A stretch of 64,000 nucleotides of DNA. Source: Citrobacter telavivensis (GTDB lineage Bacteria; Pseudomonadota; Gammaproteobacteria; Enterobacterales; Enterobacteriaceae). The notes below the pieces were generated by a model. The model made no database searches. It was not told where the DNA came from and saw nothing but the letters and a program-made list of their open reading frames with translations. The stretch lies in assembly GCA_009363175.1 (NCBI GenBank), contig CP045205.1, positions 2,170,001-2,234,000 on the forward strand, in the 5' to 3' direction. Below are positions 17,045 through 25,337 of the stretch, piece by piece (the stretch's first letter is position 1; each line of letters starts with the position of its first letter). The position numbers and the translations under genes are program-made.

Positions 17045-17827
17045 ATGAAGAAGTCAATTCTCGCTCTGTCATTGCTGATTGGTCTTTCTGCTACTGCATC
17101 CAGCTATGCGGCGCTGCCGCAAACGGTGCGCATTGGCACAGACACAACCTACGCCCCGTTCTCTTCGAAAGATGCCAAAGGCGACTTCATCGGCTTTGAT
17201 ATCGATCTGGGCAATGAGATGTGTAAGCGTATGCAGGTCAAATGTACCTGGGTCGCCAGTGATTTTGATGCGCTGATCCCATCACTCAAAGCGAAGAAAA
17301 TTGATGCCATTATCTCTTCGCTCTCGATTACCGATAAGCGTCAGCAGGAAATCGCGTTCTCTGACAAGCTGTACGCGGCGGACTCGCGGTTGATTGCGGC
17401 GAAAGGCTCACCGATTCAGCCGACGCTTGACGCGCTGAAAGGTAAGCACGTTGGCGTGTTACAAGGCTCAACTCAGGAAGCGTATGCCAATGATATCTGG
17501 CGCAGCAAGGGCGTGGATGTGGTGGCCTATGCAAACCAGGATCTGATTTATTCCGACCTGACTGCGGGCCGTCTTGATGCGGCACTGCAGGACGAAGTTG
17601 CCGCCAGCGAAGGTTTCCTCAAACAGCCTGCGGGCAAAGACTATGCTTTTGCCGGTCCTTCCGTGAAGGATAAAAAGTACTTCGGCGACGGTACGGGCGT
17701 CGGTTTACGTAAAGATGATGCTGAACTGAAGGCCGCCTTCGATAAGGCACTTGCCGATCTGCGTCAGGATGGCACTTACGACAAGATGGCGAAAAAATAC
17801 TTTGACTTTAACGTCTACGGTGACTGA
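17045..17827 (+). CDS. argT: Lysine/arginine/ornithine-binding periplasmic protein ArgT (LAO)
   Basis: 260 residues. It is the periplasmic receptor that brings lysine, arginine and ornithine to the HisQMP2 permease. A signal peptide (MKKSILALSLLIGLSATASSYA, cut after Ala22) precedes the mature start ALPQTVRIG. The solute-binding family 3 fold is clear: TDTTYAPFSSKDAKGDFIGFDIDL, then SSLSITDKRQQEI and GVLQGSTQEAYA. It is a close paralogue of hisJ next door and probably arose by tandem duplication. Its own sigma-54 promoter lies upstream. Confidence 0.96.
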   Translation: MKKSILALSLLIGLSATASSYAALPQTVRIGTDTTYAPFSSKDAKGDFIGFDIDLGNEMCKRMQVKCTWVASDFDALIPSLKAKKIDAIISSLSITDKRQQEIAFSDKLYAADSRLIAAKGSPIQPTLDALKGKHVGVLQGSTQEAYANDIWRSKGVDVVAYANQDLIYSDLTAGRLDAALQDEVAASEGFLKQPAGKDYAFAGPSVKDKKYFGDGTGVGLRKDDAELKAAFDKALADLRQDGTYDKMAKKYFDFNVYGD

Positions 17828-17891
17828 AACCTCAATATGGGGAACGGATTGCACCGGTCGGGTTAACCATTACGGTGCGTGACAGGTGAAT

Positions 17892-17908
17892 TGCACCGTT
17901 ATGGTGCA
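17892..17908. promoter_or_regulatory. NtrC-type palindrome upstream of hisJ
   Basis: TGCACC-GTTAT-GGTGCA is a perfect match to the NtrC consensus (TGCACC-N5-GGTGCA). It is about 110 bp upstream of the sigma-54 promoter of hisJ, the usual enhancer distance. A looser copy, TGCACC at 17850 with GGTGCG at 17874, lies just upstream. Confidence 0.85.
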
Positions 17909-18009
17909 ATTAGTGCGGGTGAACAGGGTGGAAGTGCATATTTAAGCGCTTTTCATGCAAAATAAACCGGGCGACAGGGTAGAATGTTTTGCCTTGTCGA
18001 CCCGATTAG

Positions 18010-18025
18010 TGGCACGATAACTGCA
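18010..18025 (+). promoter_or_regulatory. Sigma-54 promoter of hisJQMP
   Basis: TGGCAC-GATAA-CTGCA fits the sigma-54 consensus with one base different. It is 50 bases before the hisJ ATG, and the NtrC palindrome lies upstream. Nitrogen limitation should therefore raise the whole histidine importer. Confidence 0.85.
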
Positions 18026-18074
18026 CCTGGTCCTGTAAACATCCCCTATAAAAGACAGTCTGTTGAGGATAGTT

Positions 18075-18857
18075 ATGAAAAAACTGGTGTTATCTCTTTC
18101 TCTGGTCCTGGCTTTCTCCAGTGCTACCGCAGCATTTGCCGCTATTCCGCAAAAAGTTCGTATCGGTACCGATCCGACCTATGCCCCGTTTGAGTCAAAG
18201 AATGCCAAGGGTGAATTAGTCGGTTTTGATATCGATCTGGCGAAAGAGCTGTGCAAACGTATTAATACACAATGTACCTTCGTTGAGAACCCGCTGGATG
18301 CGCTGATCCCTTCGTTAAAAGCGAAGAAAATCGACGCTATCATGTCCTCGCTTTCGATTACTGAAAAACGTCAGCAGGAAATCGCCTTCACCGACAAACT
18401 TTATGCAGCCGACTCGCGTCTGGTGGTGGCCAATGCGTCTGACATTCAGCCGACCGTTGAGTCGCTGAAAGGCAAGCGTGTCGGTGTGCTGCAGGGCACC
18501 ACCCAGGAGACGTTTGGTAACGAACACTGGGCGCCAAAAGGCATTGAGATCGTGTCGTATCAGGGCCAGGACAATATTTACTCCGACCTGACTGCCGGAC
18601 GTATTGATGCCGCATTCCAGGATGAAGTCGCCGCGAGCGAAGGCTTCCTGAAACAACCCGTTGGCAAAGATTACAAATTCGGCGGCCCGTCTGTGAAAGA
18701 CGAGAAACTGTTTGGTGTAGGGACCGGTATGGGTCTGCGCAAAGAGGATAACGAATTGCGTGAAGCCCTGAACAAAGCGTTTGCAGAAATGCGCGCTGAC
18801 GGAACTTACGAGAAGCTGGCGAAGAAGTACTTTGATTTTGATGTTTACGGCGGTTAA
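18075..18857 (+). CDS. hisJ: Histidine-binding periplasmic protein HisJ
   Basis: 260 residues. It is the periplasmic histidine receptor for the HisQMP2 ABC importer. I start it at ATG 18075, preceded by GAGGA and giving the standard signal peptide MKKLVLSLSLVLAFSSA.. cut before AIPQKVRIG; the frame is open four codons further upstream. It shares the fold and most binding blocks with ArgT (TDPTYAPFESKNAKGELVGF, SSLSITEKRQQEIAF). A BIME separates it from hisQ, an arrangement that in Salmonella keeps hisJ mRNA more abundant than hisQMP. Confidence 0.96.
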   Translation: MKKLVLSLSLVLAFSSATAAFAAIPQKVRIGTDPTYAPFESKNAKGELVGFDIDLAKELCKRINTQCTFVENPLDALIPSLKAKKIDAIMSSLSITEKRQQEIAFTDKLYAADSRLVVANASDIQPTVESLKGKRVGVLQGTTQETFGNEHWAPKGIEIVSYQGQDNIYSDLTAGRIDAAFQDEVAASEGFLKQPVGKDYKFGGPSVKDEKLFGVGTGMGLRKEDNELREALNKAFAEMRADGTYEKLAKKYFDFDVYGG

Positions 18858-18902
18858 TCACCGCAGGTGCAGATAAAGCCCGAAGATGTTTGACAGACTT
18901 TA

Positions 18903-18978
18903 TGCCAGATGACGGCTTCGCCTTATCCGGCCTACGACGATGTTCTTGTAGGCCGGATAAGCGTAGCGCCATCCGGCA
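18903..18978. repeat. BIME (two REP units) between hisJ and hisQ
   Basis: Two complete inverted REP units: TGCCAGATGACGGC..CCTTATCCGGCCTAC (18903-18935) and GTAGGCCGGATAAGCG..CGCCATCCGGCA (18948-18978). The hisJ-hisQ gap is a classic site for REP in Salmonella. It stabilises upstream mRNA and lowers downstream expression. Confidence 0.93.
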
Positions 18979-19043
18979 TCAATGAAGTGTGTCATCACGT
19001 CAAAAGAGGCTTCTAACTCGCCACTCACGACAGGACAGGCAGC

Positions 19044-19730
19044 ATGTTGTACGGGTTTTCAGGTGTTATTTTACAGGGCGCAATTGTCACGCTGGAACTG
19101 GCTCTCAGTTCCGTGGTGCTGGCCGTTCTGATCGGCCTCGTCGGAGCGGGGGCCAAACTCTCGCAAAACCGGGTGACGGGGCTTATTTTCGAAGGTTATA
19201 CCACCCTCATTCGCGGGGTGCCGGATCTGGTGCTGATGCTGCTGATTTTTTATGGCTTGCAGATAGCACTCAACGCGTTAACCGATGCGATAGGCATCGG
19301 TCAGATTGATATCGACCCGATGGTCGCGGGTATTATTACGCTCGGCTTCATCTACGGTGCGTATTTTACGGAAACCTTCCGTGGCGCCTTTATGGCGGTC
19401 CCCAAAGGGCATATTGAAGCGGCAACGGCCTTCGGTTTCACCTCTTCCCAAATTTTTCGCCGCATTATGTTCCCGGCGATGATGCGTTATGCGCTGCCGG
19501 GGATTGGGAACAACTGGCAGGTGATCCTCAAAGCGACGGCGCTGGTCTCGCTGCTCGGTCTGGAAGATGTGGTAAAAGCCACGCAGTTGGCCGGGAAGAG
19601 CACCTGGGAGCCCTTCTATTTCGCCATCGTCTGCGGACTTATTTATCTGGTATTTACTACGGTTTCTAATGGTGTGCTGCTGTTCCTTGAGCGCCGCTAC
19701 TCCGTCGGTGTGAAGAGGGCTGACCTGTGA
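19044..19730 (+). CDS. hisQ: Histidine/LAO ABC transporter permease HisQ
   Basis: 228 residues, as in E. coli. It forms the membrane channel with HisM. Five hydrophobic helices and the EAA loop that contacts HisP are visible (HIEAATAFGFTSSQIFRRIMFP, about 135-156). Its 3' end overlaps hisM by four bases (GTGA), so the two subunits are translationally coupled. Confidence 0.95.
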   Translation: MLYGFSGVILQGAIVTLELALSSVVLAVLIGLVGAGAKLSQNRVTGLIFEGYTTLIRGVPDLVLMLLIFYGLQIALNALTDAIGIGQIDIDPMVAGIITLGFIYGAYFTETFRGAFMAVPKGHIEAATAFGFTSSQIFRRIMFPAMMRYALPGIGNNWQVILKATALVSLLGLEDVVKATQLAGKSTWEPFYFAIVCGLIYLVFTTVSNGVLLFLERRYSVGVKRADL

Positions 19731-20434
19731 TCGAGATTATTCAGGAGTACTGGAAATCCCTGTTGTGGACGGACGGCTACCGCTTTACGGGCGTGGCGAT
19801 AACGCTGTGGCTGCTGATCTCCTCCGTGGTGATGGGCGGCATTCTGGCAGTAATTCTGGCGATTGGCCGCGTTTCCAGTAACAAATTCATCCAGTTTCCC
19901 ATTTGGCTATTCACCTATATTTTCCGCGGGACGCCACTGTACGTTCAGCTACTGGTGTTCTATTCAGGGATGTACACGCTGGAGATTGTCAAAGGCACGG
20001 ATTTTCTTAACGCCTTCTTTCGCAGCGGTCTGAACTGTACCGTTCTGGCGCTGACGCTGAACACCTGCGCGTATACCACGGAGATTTTCGCTGGGGCGAT
20101 CCGTTCGGTTCCACACGGTGAAATTGAAGCAGCGCGCGCGTATGGCTTCTCCTCGTTTAAAATGTATCGTTGCATTATTCTGCCTTCGGCGCTGCGTATC
20201 GCGTTGCCCGCGTACAGCAACGAGGTCATTTTGATGTTGCACTCCACGGCGCTGGCCTTCACCGCGACGGTTCCGGATCTACTGAAAATCGCCCGTGATA
20301 TAAACTCGGCGACCTATCAGCCCTTTACCGCCTTCGGTATTGCCGCCGTGCTGTACTTAATCATATCGTATGTCCTGATAAGCCTCTTCCGCCGCGCGGA
20401 AAGGCGCTGGTTGCAGCATGTTTCCTCTAAATAA
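19727..20434 (+). CDS. hisM: Histidine/LAO ABC transporter permease HisM
   Basis: 235 residues, slightly shorter than E. coli HisM. Partner of HisQ in the membrane channel. The EAA loop reads EIEAARAYGFSSFKMYRCIILP (about 134-155). The start is GTG, overlapping the hisQ stop. The hisP ATG lies 13 bases after the hisM stop. Confidence 0.95.
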   Translation: MIEIIQEYWKSLLWTDGYRFTGVAITLWLLISSVVMGGILAVILAIGRVSSNKFIQFPIWLFTYIFRGTPLYVQLLVFYSGMYTLEIVKGTDFLNAFFRSGLNCTVLALTLNTCAYTTEIFAGAIRSVPHGEIEAARAYGFSSFKMYRCIILPSALRIALPAYSNEVILMLHSTALAFTATVPDLLKIARDINSATYQPFTAFGIAAVLYLIISYVLISLFRRAERRWLQHVSSK

Positions 20435-20447
20435 TTCGAGTAACACG

Positions 20448-21221
20448 ATGTCTGAGAATAAATTAAACGTTATCGATTTGCACAAACGCTACGGCGAACA
20501 CGAAGTGCTGAAAGGGGTTTCGCTGCAGGCCAACGCCGGGGATGTGATCAGTATTATTGGTTCTTCTGGCTCGGGAAAAAGTACGTTTTTGCGCTGCATA
20601 AACTTCCTCGAAAAACCGAGTGAAGGGTCGATTGTGGTCAATGGCCAGAATATTAACCTGGTGCGTGACAAGGACGGTCAGCTAAAAGTGGCGGATAAAA
20701 ATCAGCTTCGTTTACTGCGTACGCGCCTGACAATGGTGTTTCAGCACTTTAACCTGTGGAGCCACATGACGGTGCTGGAAAACGTCATGGAAGCGCCGAT
20801 TCAGGTACTGGGCCTGAGCAAACAGGAGTCCCGCGAGCGGGCGATCAAATATCTGGCGAAAGTTGGTATTGATGAGCGCGCCCAGGGGAAATATCCGGTG
20901 CATCTTTCCGGCGGTCAGCAGCAGCGTGTGTCGATTGCGCGCGCGTTGGCGATGGAGCCGGAGGTGTTGCTCTTTGACGAACCGACCTCGGCGCTGGATC
21001 CTGAACTGGTGGGCGAAGTGCTGCGTATCATGCAGCAACTGGCAGAAGAGGGAAAAACGATGGTGGTGGTGACGCACGAAATGGGCTTTGCCCGCCATGT
21101 CTCCAGCCACGTTATTTTCCTGCATCAGGGGAAAATCGAAGAAGAGGGCAATCCGGAGCAACTCTTTGGCAATCCGCAAAGTCCACGTCTGCAACAGTTC
21201 CTGAAAGGATCGCTGAAGTAA
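20448..21221 (+). CDS. hisP: Histidine/LAO ABC transporter ATP-binding protein HisP
   Basis: 257 residues. It is the ATPase that powers import through HisQM. Walker A GSSGSGKST is at 38-46, the Q-loop VFQHFNLW near 98, the ABC signature LSGGQQQR near 153, Walker B VLLFDEPTS near 174 and the switch histidine in VVVTHEMG. I start at ATG 20448, where the E. coli protein begins; the frame is open ten codons further upstream into hisM. Last gene of the operon. Confidence 0.97.
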   Translation: MSENKLNVIDLHKRYGEHEVLKGVSLQANAGDVISIIGSSGSGKSTFLRCINFLEKPSEGSIVVNGQNINLVRDKDGQLKVADKNQLRLLRTRLTMVFQHFNLWSHMTVLENVMEAPIQVLGLSKQESRERAIKYLAKVGIDERAQGKYPVHLSGGQQQRVSIARALAMEPEVLLFDEPTSALDPELVGEVLRIMQQLAEEGKTMVVVTHEMGFARHVSSHVIFLHQGKIEEEGNPEQLFGNPQSPRLQQFLKGSLK

Positions 21222-21256
21222 CATTTCTCTGTTGGCGTGGTGTTTTCAGCTAATAG

Positions 21257-21327
21257 TCCTGATAAGCGCAGCGCCTCAGGCTAACATTCAATGCCGGATG
21301 GGGGCGTAAACGCCTTATCCGGCCTAC
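21257..21327. repeat. REP elements after hisP
   Basis: A weaker unit CCTGATAAGCGCAGCGCCTCAGG (21258-21280) and a full unit TGCCGGATGGGGGCG..CGCCTTATCCGGCCTAC (21292-21327). The second overlaps the end of the convergent acetyltransferase gene and contains its stop codon. Confidence 0.88.
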
Positions 21328-21842
21328 AGATCAACAAACGCCTCTGCCTCCAGACGGTATCCCCAGTCATCATAGTGGATACCGTTGACCTCAAACGCTT
21401 TCTCCAGTACCTGCGTACGCACAAATCCGAGCTTTTCCAGCAGACGAACTGAACCCCGATTCTCGGCGAGCACCCAGGCGTTGATGGCTTTCACACCGGC
21501 ATCGCAAAAGGCATAGTTGCAGACGGCGCGAACGGCCTCGCTGGCGATACCGCGTCCCTGGGCTGCGGGGATGACGCAATAACCGATATCCGCTTCTTGC
21601 GGAAAATGATGGCTAACCTGTAAGCCAATGTCGCCCAGCGGTGTGGCATCGTGATGCTGGCGGATCACGAAGGTGTGTTTTGAGGTAAGGCGACGTGCAA
21701 ACAATAAGCGTGTTTCGCGTTCGGGGCAGAGGTTGCCCATAAAACGCATGACGTCCGGATTTTCACGAAGCGCGAGGAAAAAGGGCCAGTCTGTGGGTTG
21801 AAACGGGGAAAGCGTCAGTCGTTCAGTGGTGAGTCGTGCCAT
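21324..21842 (-). CDS. GNAT family N-acetyltransferase (RimJ/RimL type)
   Basis: 172 residues. The RimJ/RimL-like N-terminus (LTTERLTLSPFQPTDWPFFLALRENPDVM) and the acetyl-CoA site (GYCVIPAAQGRGIASEAVRAV, about 92-112) are clear. The late block NAWVLAENRGSVRLLEKLGFV is standard for the family. The substrate is unknown; relatives acetylate protein N-termini or small molecules. It is not in E. coli K-12 at this place, as far as I recall, and seems a lineage-specific addition between hisP and yfcH. Its TAG stop lies in the GGCCTAC end of a REP unit. Confidence 0.85.
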   Translation of the reverse strand: MARLTTERLTLSPFQPTDWPFFLALRENPDVMRFMGNLCPERETRLLFARRLTSKHTFVIRQHHDATPLGDIGLQVSHHFPQEADIGYCVIPAAQGRGIASEAVRAVCNYAFCDAGVKAINAWVLAENRGSVRLLEKLGFVRTQVLEKAFEVNGIHYDDWGYRLEAEAFVDL

Positions 21843-21911
21843 AAAATCGCCATTCCGGGAGCCAGTGAGACTACCTTACCACCGGAATAGCGAGGGTGAA
21901 CAGGGAAGACG

Positions 21912-22805
21912 TTAACGAACAACATCCGCCAGCGCTTCTTCAAGATCGTACCAACGGAAGGGAAATCCGGCGGCTTCCAGTCGTTTTGGCAGGGCGCGCT
22001 GCCCACCCAGCACCAGAACGGACGACTCGCCCATCAGCAGGCGAATCACCGTGGCCGGTACGCGAAGAATCGCAGGTCGCTGCAGGGCATGTCCTAGCGC
22101 ATGAGCAAACTGTTCATTGCGTACCGGGTAGGGTGAGACCATGTTGAACGGCCCACGCAGATCGTTATCCAGCAGCCAGAGGATCGCATTGACCATGTCA
22201 TCAATGTGGATCCAGGCCAGATACTGGCGACCGCTGCCGATTGGGCCACCGAGGCCCAGGCGAAAGGGCGGTATCATTTTGGCGAGGATCCCGCCTTTTG
22301 GCGCCAGCACCACGCCGGTACGCAGCAGGCACACGCGCGTTCTGTCGCTTTGCGCCTCACAGGCAATTTGCTCCCAGCGCGCGCAAAGCTTATGGGTGAA
22401 TTCGTTATGCGGCGGCTCTTCCTCGGTGACAACCACTTCACCCAGATCACCGTAATAACCGGCGGCAGAACCTGAAATCAGGACCGACGGCGGCGTTTCA
22501 CTGGCGTTAATGAGGTCCGCCAGTTTCTGGGTGATGCGCCAGCGGCTCTGGCACAGGCGATCTTTTTGCTCTGTCGTCCAGCGCTTGTCAGCAATGGGTT
22601 CACCGGCCAGGTTAATCACCGCATCGATGTCGTCGAGATTGTGCTTATCGTCCAGCGAGTTCCACAGGGTGACCCGATCATTAAGTTTTTTGCGGGCGTC
22701 ATCGGGGCGGCGGGTCAGTACCGTCACCTGATGGCCCAGTTCCTGCAGGCGCGGGACCAGGTGTCCTCCGATAAGGCCAGTCCCTCCAGTTACCAGTATC
22801 TTCAT
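21912..22805 (-). CDS. yfcH: YfcH, NAD(P)-binding SDR/epimerase family protein
   Basis: 297 residues, the length of E. coli YfcH. It is an atypical short-chain dehydrogenase of the SDR39U1/TIGR01777 group: Rossmann start MKILVTGGTGLIGGHLVPRL, then DAVINLAGEPIADKRWT and SGSAAGYYGD, and a C-terminal DUF1731-like domain with LVLGGQRALPKRLEAAGFPF. Function and substrate are unknown. It lies 20 bases after folX and has a good ribosome site (GGGAGG), so the two are co-transcribed. Confidence 0.94.
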   Translation of the reverse strand: MKILVTGGTGLIGGHLVPRLQELGHQVTVLTRRPDDARKKLNDRVTLWNSLDDKHNLDDIDAVINLAGEPIADKRWTTEQKDRLCQSRWRITQKLADLINASETPPSVLISGSAAGYYGDLGEVVVTEEEPPHNEFTHKLCARWEQIACEAQSDRTRVCLLRTGVVLAPKGGILAKMIPPFRLGLGGPIGSGRQYLAWIHIDDMVNAILWLLDNDLRGPFNMVSPYPVRNEQFAHALGHALQRPAILRVPATVIRLLMGESSVLVLGGQRALPKRLEAAGFPFRWYDLEEALADVVR

Positions 22806-22825
22806 GCAGCCTCCCGTGAAAGCGG

Positions 22826-23188
22826 TTAGCGCTGCCAGCTCAACGTCATGGAGACAGAATCGGCATAACGCAACGCGTGTAGTTTGTCGACTTCCACTTC
22901 AGCATAAGTGACCCAGTGGTGTTCGCGTGCGATATCGAGCACATCCTGGGTTAATTTTTCTAACAATGAGAAGCGGTTGTTCTCAACGTGCAGGATGATA
23001 TTTTTGGTGATCGTGCGGTAGTTCAGCGCATCATTGATGTCTTCGCTGACGCGGGCTTTGTCTGCCGGATAGTGAATCGCAACGTTGATGACAATGTCCT
23101 GTCGGTTATTGATCTCTTCCTCTTTGATACCGATGAAAGTGCGTAAACGAAGGTTTTTTATACGAATAATAGCGTCATGATGTGACAT
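22826..23188 (-). CDS. folX: Dihydroneopterin triphosphate 2'-epimerase FolX
   Basis: 120 residues, as in E. coli. It converts dihydroneopterin triphosphate to the dihydromonapterin form and is a FolB relative. FolB-type blocks are visible: IRIKNLRLRTFIGIKEEE, the conserved NYRTITKNI, and ENNRFSLLEKLTQDV. I start at ATG 23188, preceded by GGAGGAG; the frame is open 13 codons further upstream, but the shorter form matches the family. Probably in one transcript with yfcG and yfcH. Confidence 0.95.
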   Translation of the reverse strand: MSHHDAIIRIKNLRLRTFIGIKEEEINNRQDIVINVAIHYPADKARVSEDINDALNYRTITKNIILHVENNRFSLLEKLTQDVLDIAREHHWVTYAEVEVDKLHALRYADSVSMTLSWQR

Positions 23189-23242
23189 TGCAGGTCTCCT
23201 CCATGTATGAACTCTCGCATGATACACGAGAACCCGGCCATG

Positions 23243-23890
23243 TTATTCTTTTGCACTCGCAGGATCCTGGTGCGCCCGCATCATCGCGCGTTCCGTGGCG
23301 GGTCGACTGCGAATGCGGTCAAACCAATTCTTCACAGCGGGAAACATGTCAAGGTCGACGCGCTGACGCTGCCAGGCGTTCACCCACGGCCAGCAGGCAA
23401 TGTCGGCGATGCTGTAATGTTCACCGCCCAGCCACGGCGACGTTTCCAGCCGTTTATTGAGGACGTTATACAGCCGCTGTGTCTCCACCTGATAGCGTTC
23501 GATGGCGTAGGGGATGGCCTGCGGGGCGAAATGGTTGAAATGGTGATTCTGACCGAGCATCGGTCCCAGTCCGCCCACCTGCCAGAATAGCCATTGCAAT
23601 GTGGTATGGCGCTCGCGCAATTCGCCGCTAAGCAACAGGCCGCTCTTTTCCGCCAGATAGATCAAAATGGCGCCGGACTCAAACAGGCTGAGCGGTGTGC
23701 CGCCATCGATCGGGGCATGATCGACGATGGTGGGGATTTTATTGTTGGGTGAAATGGCCAGGAAATCAGGGCGAAACTGATTTCCCTTACTGATATCCAC
23801 CTTAATGAGTCGGTAGTCCAGTGCAGCCTCTTCAAGGAAGATCGTAATCTTGTGCCCATTGGGTGTCGGGGCATAATAGAGGTCGATCAT
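23243..23890 (-). CDS. yfcG: Glutathione-dependent disulfide-bond oxidoreductase YfcG
   Basis: 215 residues. A Nu-class glutathione transferase homologue with strong disulfide reductase and little transferase activity. The thioredoxin-like domain starts MIDLYYAPTPNGHKITIFLEE, with the Thr and Asn that hold the glutathione thiols in YfcG. The glutathione-binding block NNKIPTIVDH and the SLFESGAIL turn follow. The helical domain holds GGLGPMLGQNHHF. I start at ATG 23890, the E. coli start; six extra upstream codons are open. Confidence 0.94.
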   Translation of the reverse strand: MIDLYYAPTPNGHKITIFLEEAALDYRLIKVDISKGNQFRPDFLAISPNNKIPTIVDHAPIDGGTPLSLFESGAILIYLAEKSGLLLSGELRERHTTLQWLFWQVGGLGPMLGQNHHFNHFAPQAIPYAIERYQVETQRLYNVLNKRLETSPWLGGEHYSIADIACWPWVNAWQRQRVDLDMFPAVKNWFDRIRSRPATERAMMRAHQDPASAKE

Positions 23891-24029
23891 TTCAGCTCCA
23901 GAAAGCATTGAGTGGAATTAGACAACCACAAGTATAGAAAGCCTGTTGCGCTGTGTGAGTTTTCATCAGGTGACAGCAAGCGAAAGACCCTCTATGTTGT
24001 GAGAAAAGCCTAATAACGACGAGGATGCT

Positions 24030-24674
24030 ATGAGTAAACCCAACATCACGCTGTGGTCAGACGCGAATTTTTTCTCTCCCTACGTGCTATCTGCCTATGT
24101 TGCGTTGCAGGAAAAGGGGCTGCCGTTTAGCCTGAAAACCGTTGACCTGAACAGCGGCGAACATCTACAACCTGGCTGGCAGGGTTTTGCATTGACTCGC
24201 CGTGTGCCGTTGCTGGAAATCGATGGCTTTGAGCTGAGCGAGTCCTCCGCGATAGCTGAATATCTGGAAGACAGTTTTGCGCCACCCACCTGGGAACGAA
24301 TCTATCCCCACGACCTGCAAAAGCGCGCGCGCGCGAGGCAGATTCAGGCATGGTTGCGCAGTGATTTAATGCCCATTCGAGAAGAGCGTCCGACGGATGT
24401 CGTTTTCGGAGGGGTAAAAAAAGGGCCGCTGAGCGACGCGGGGAAAGTCAGCGCGGAAAAACTGTTCGCCACGGCGGGGAATCTGCTGGCACACGACATG
24501 CCAAATCTTTTCGGAGAATGGTGTCTGGCCGATACCGATTTAGCCCTGATGCTCAACCGTCTGGTCCTCAATGGCGATGAGGTCCCTGAACGACTGGCGG
24601 AATATGCAGCATTTCAGTGGCAACGCGCATCTGTCCAGCGTTATATTGCGCTTTCCGCGAAGCGTTCAGGCTGA
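24030..24674 (+). CDS. yfcF: Glutathione S-transferase YfcF
   Basis: 214 residues, the length of E. coli YfcF, a glutathione transferase with peroxidase activity. The thioredoxin-like domain has SDANFFSPYVLSAYVAL and the glutathione-binding blocks RRVPLLEIDGFELSESSAIAEYLED. The helical domain holds LRSDLMPIREERPTDVVF and CLADTDLALMLNRL. It is divergent from yfcG with a 139-bp gap between them. yfcE follows 55 bases after the stop. Confidence 0.94.
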   Translation: MSKPNITLWSDANFFSPYVLSAYVALQEKGLPFSLKTVDLNSGEHLQPGWQGFALTRRVPLLEIDGFELSESSAIAEYLEDSFAPPTWERIYPHDLQKRARARQIQAWLRSDLMPIREERPTDVVFGGVKKGPLSDAGKVSAEKLFATAGNLLAHDMPNLFGEWCLADTDLALMLNRLVLNGDEVPERLAEYAAFQWQRASVQRYIALSAKRSG

Positions 24675-24729
24675 TAAAGCGTCTACAATCCAGTATCATA
24701 ATGTGGTTTTTGATGACACGGAGTATGTG

Positions 24730-25281
24730 ATGAAACTGATGTTTGCATCCGACATTCACGGGTCCTTGCCTGCCACAGAACGCGTGCTGACGTTGTTTTC
24801 CCAGAGTGGCGCACAGTGGCTGGTGATACTGGGAGATGTACTCAACCACGGGCCGCGAAATGCCTTACCCGAAGGCTACGCGCCCGCTCAGGTGGCTGAG
24901 CGACTGAACGAACAGGCGGCGCAGATTATTGCGGTACGGGGAAACTGTGATAGCGAAGTGGATCAAATGCTGCTGAAGTTTCCAATGACCGCGCCCTGGC
25001 AGCAGGTGCTGTTGGATAATCAGCGGCTGTTTCTGACTCACGGCCATCTCTTTGGGCCGGATAGCCTGCCCGCTTTACGCGCCAGCGATGTCCTGGTGTA
25101 TGGGCATACGCATCTGCCGGTGGCAGAAAAAAAAGGCGATATTTATCACTTCAACCCGGGTTCAGTAAGCATTCCTAAGGGGGGCTTTCAGGCAAGTTAT
25201 GGCCTGCTGGACGATAATGTTTTAAGCGTTATCGCACTCAATGATCAAAGTATCATTGCACAGGTTGCGATTAATTCGTAA
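24730..25281 (+). CDS. yfcE: Metallophosphoesterase YfcE
   Basis: 183 residues. A small phosphodiesterase of the calcineurin-like YfcE/MJ0936 family; E. coli YfcE hydrolyses artificial phosphodiesters with Mn2+. All metal motifs are present: ASDIHGS (7-13), GDVLNHGPRN, RGNCDSEVD, LTHGHLFG and YGHTHLP. I use ATG 24730 (MKLMFASDIHG); the longer frame back into yfcF does not look like the family. The natural substrate is unknown. Confidence 0.94.
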   Translation: MKLMFASDIHGSLPATERVLTLFSQSGAQWLVILGDVLNHGPRNALPEGYAPAQVAERLNEQAAQIIAVRGNCDSEVDQMLLKFPMTAPWQQVLLDNQRLFLTHGHLFGPDSLPALRASDVLVYGHTHLPVAEKKGDIYHFNPGSVSIPKGGFQASYGLLDDNVLSVIALNDQSIIAQVAINS

Positions 25282-25337
25282 TTTACCCCCACATATGTAA
25301 ATGCGCCGTAAGAGCGCCAGAAAAAGAAGGTTTCCTG

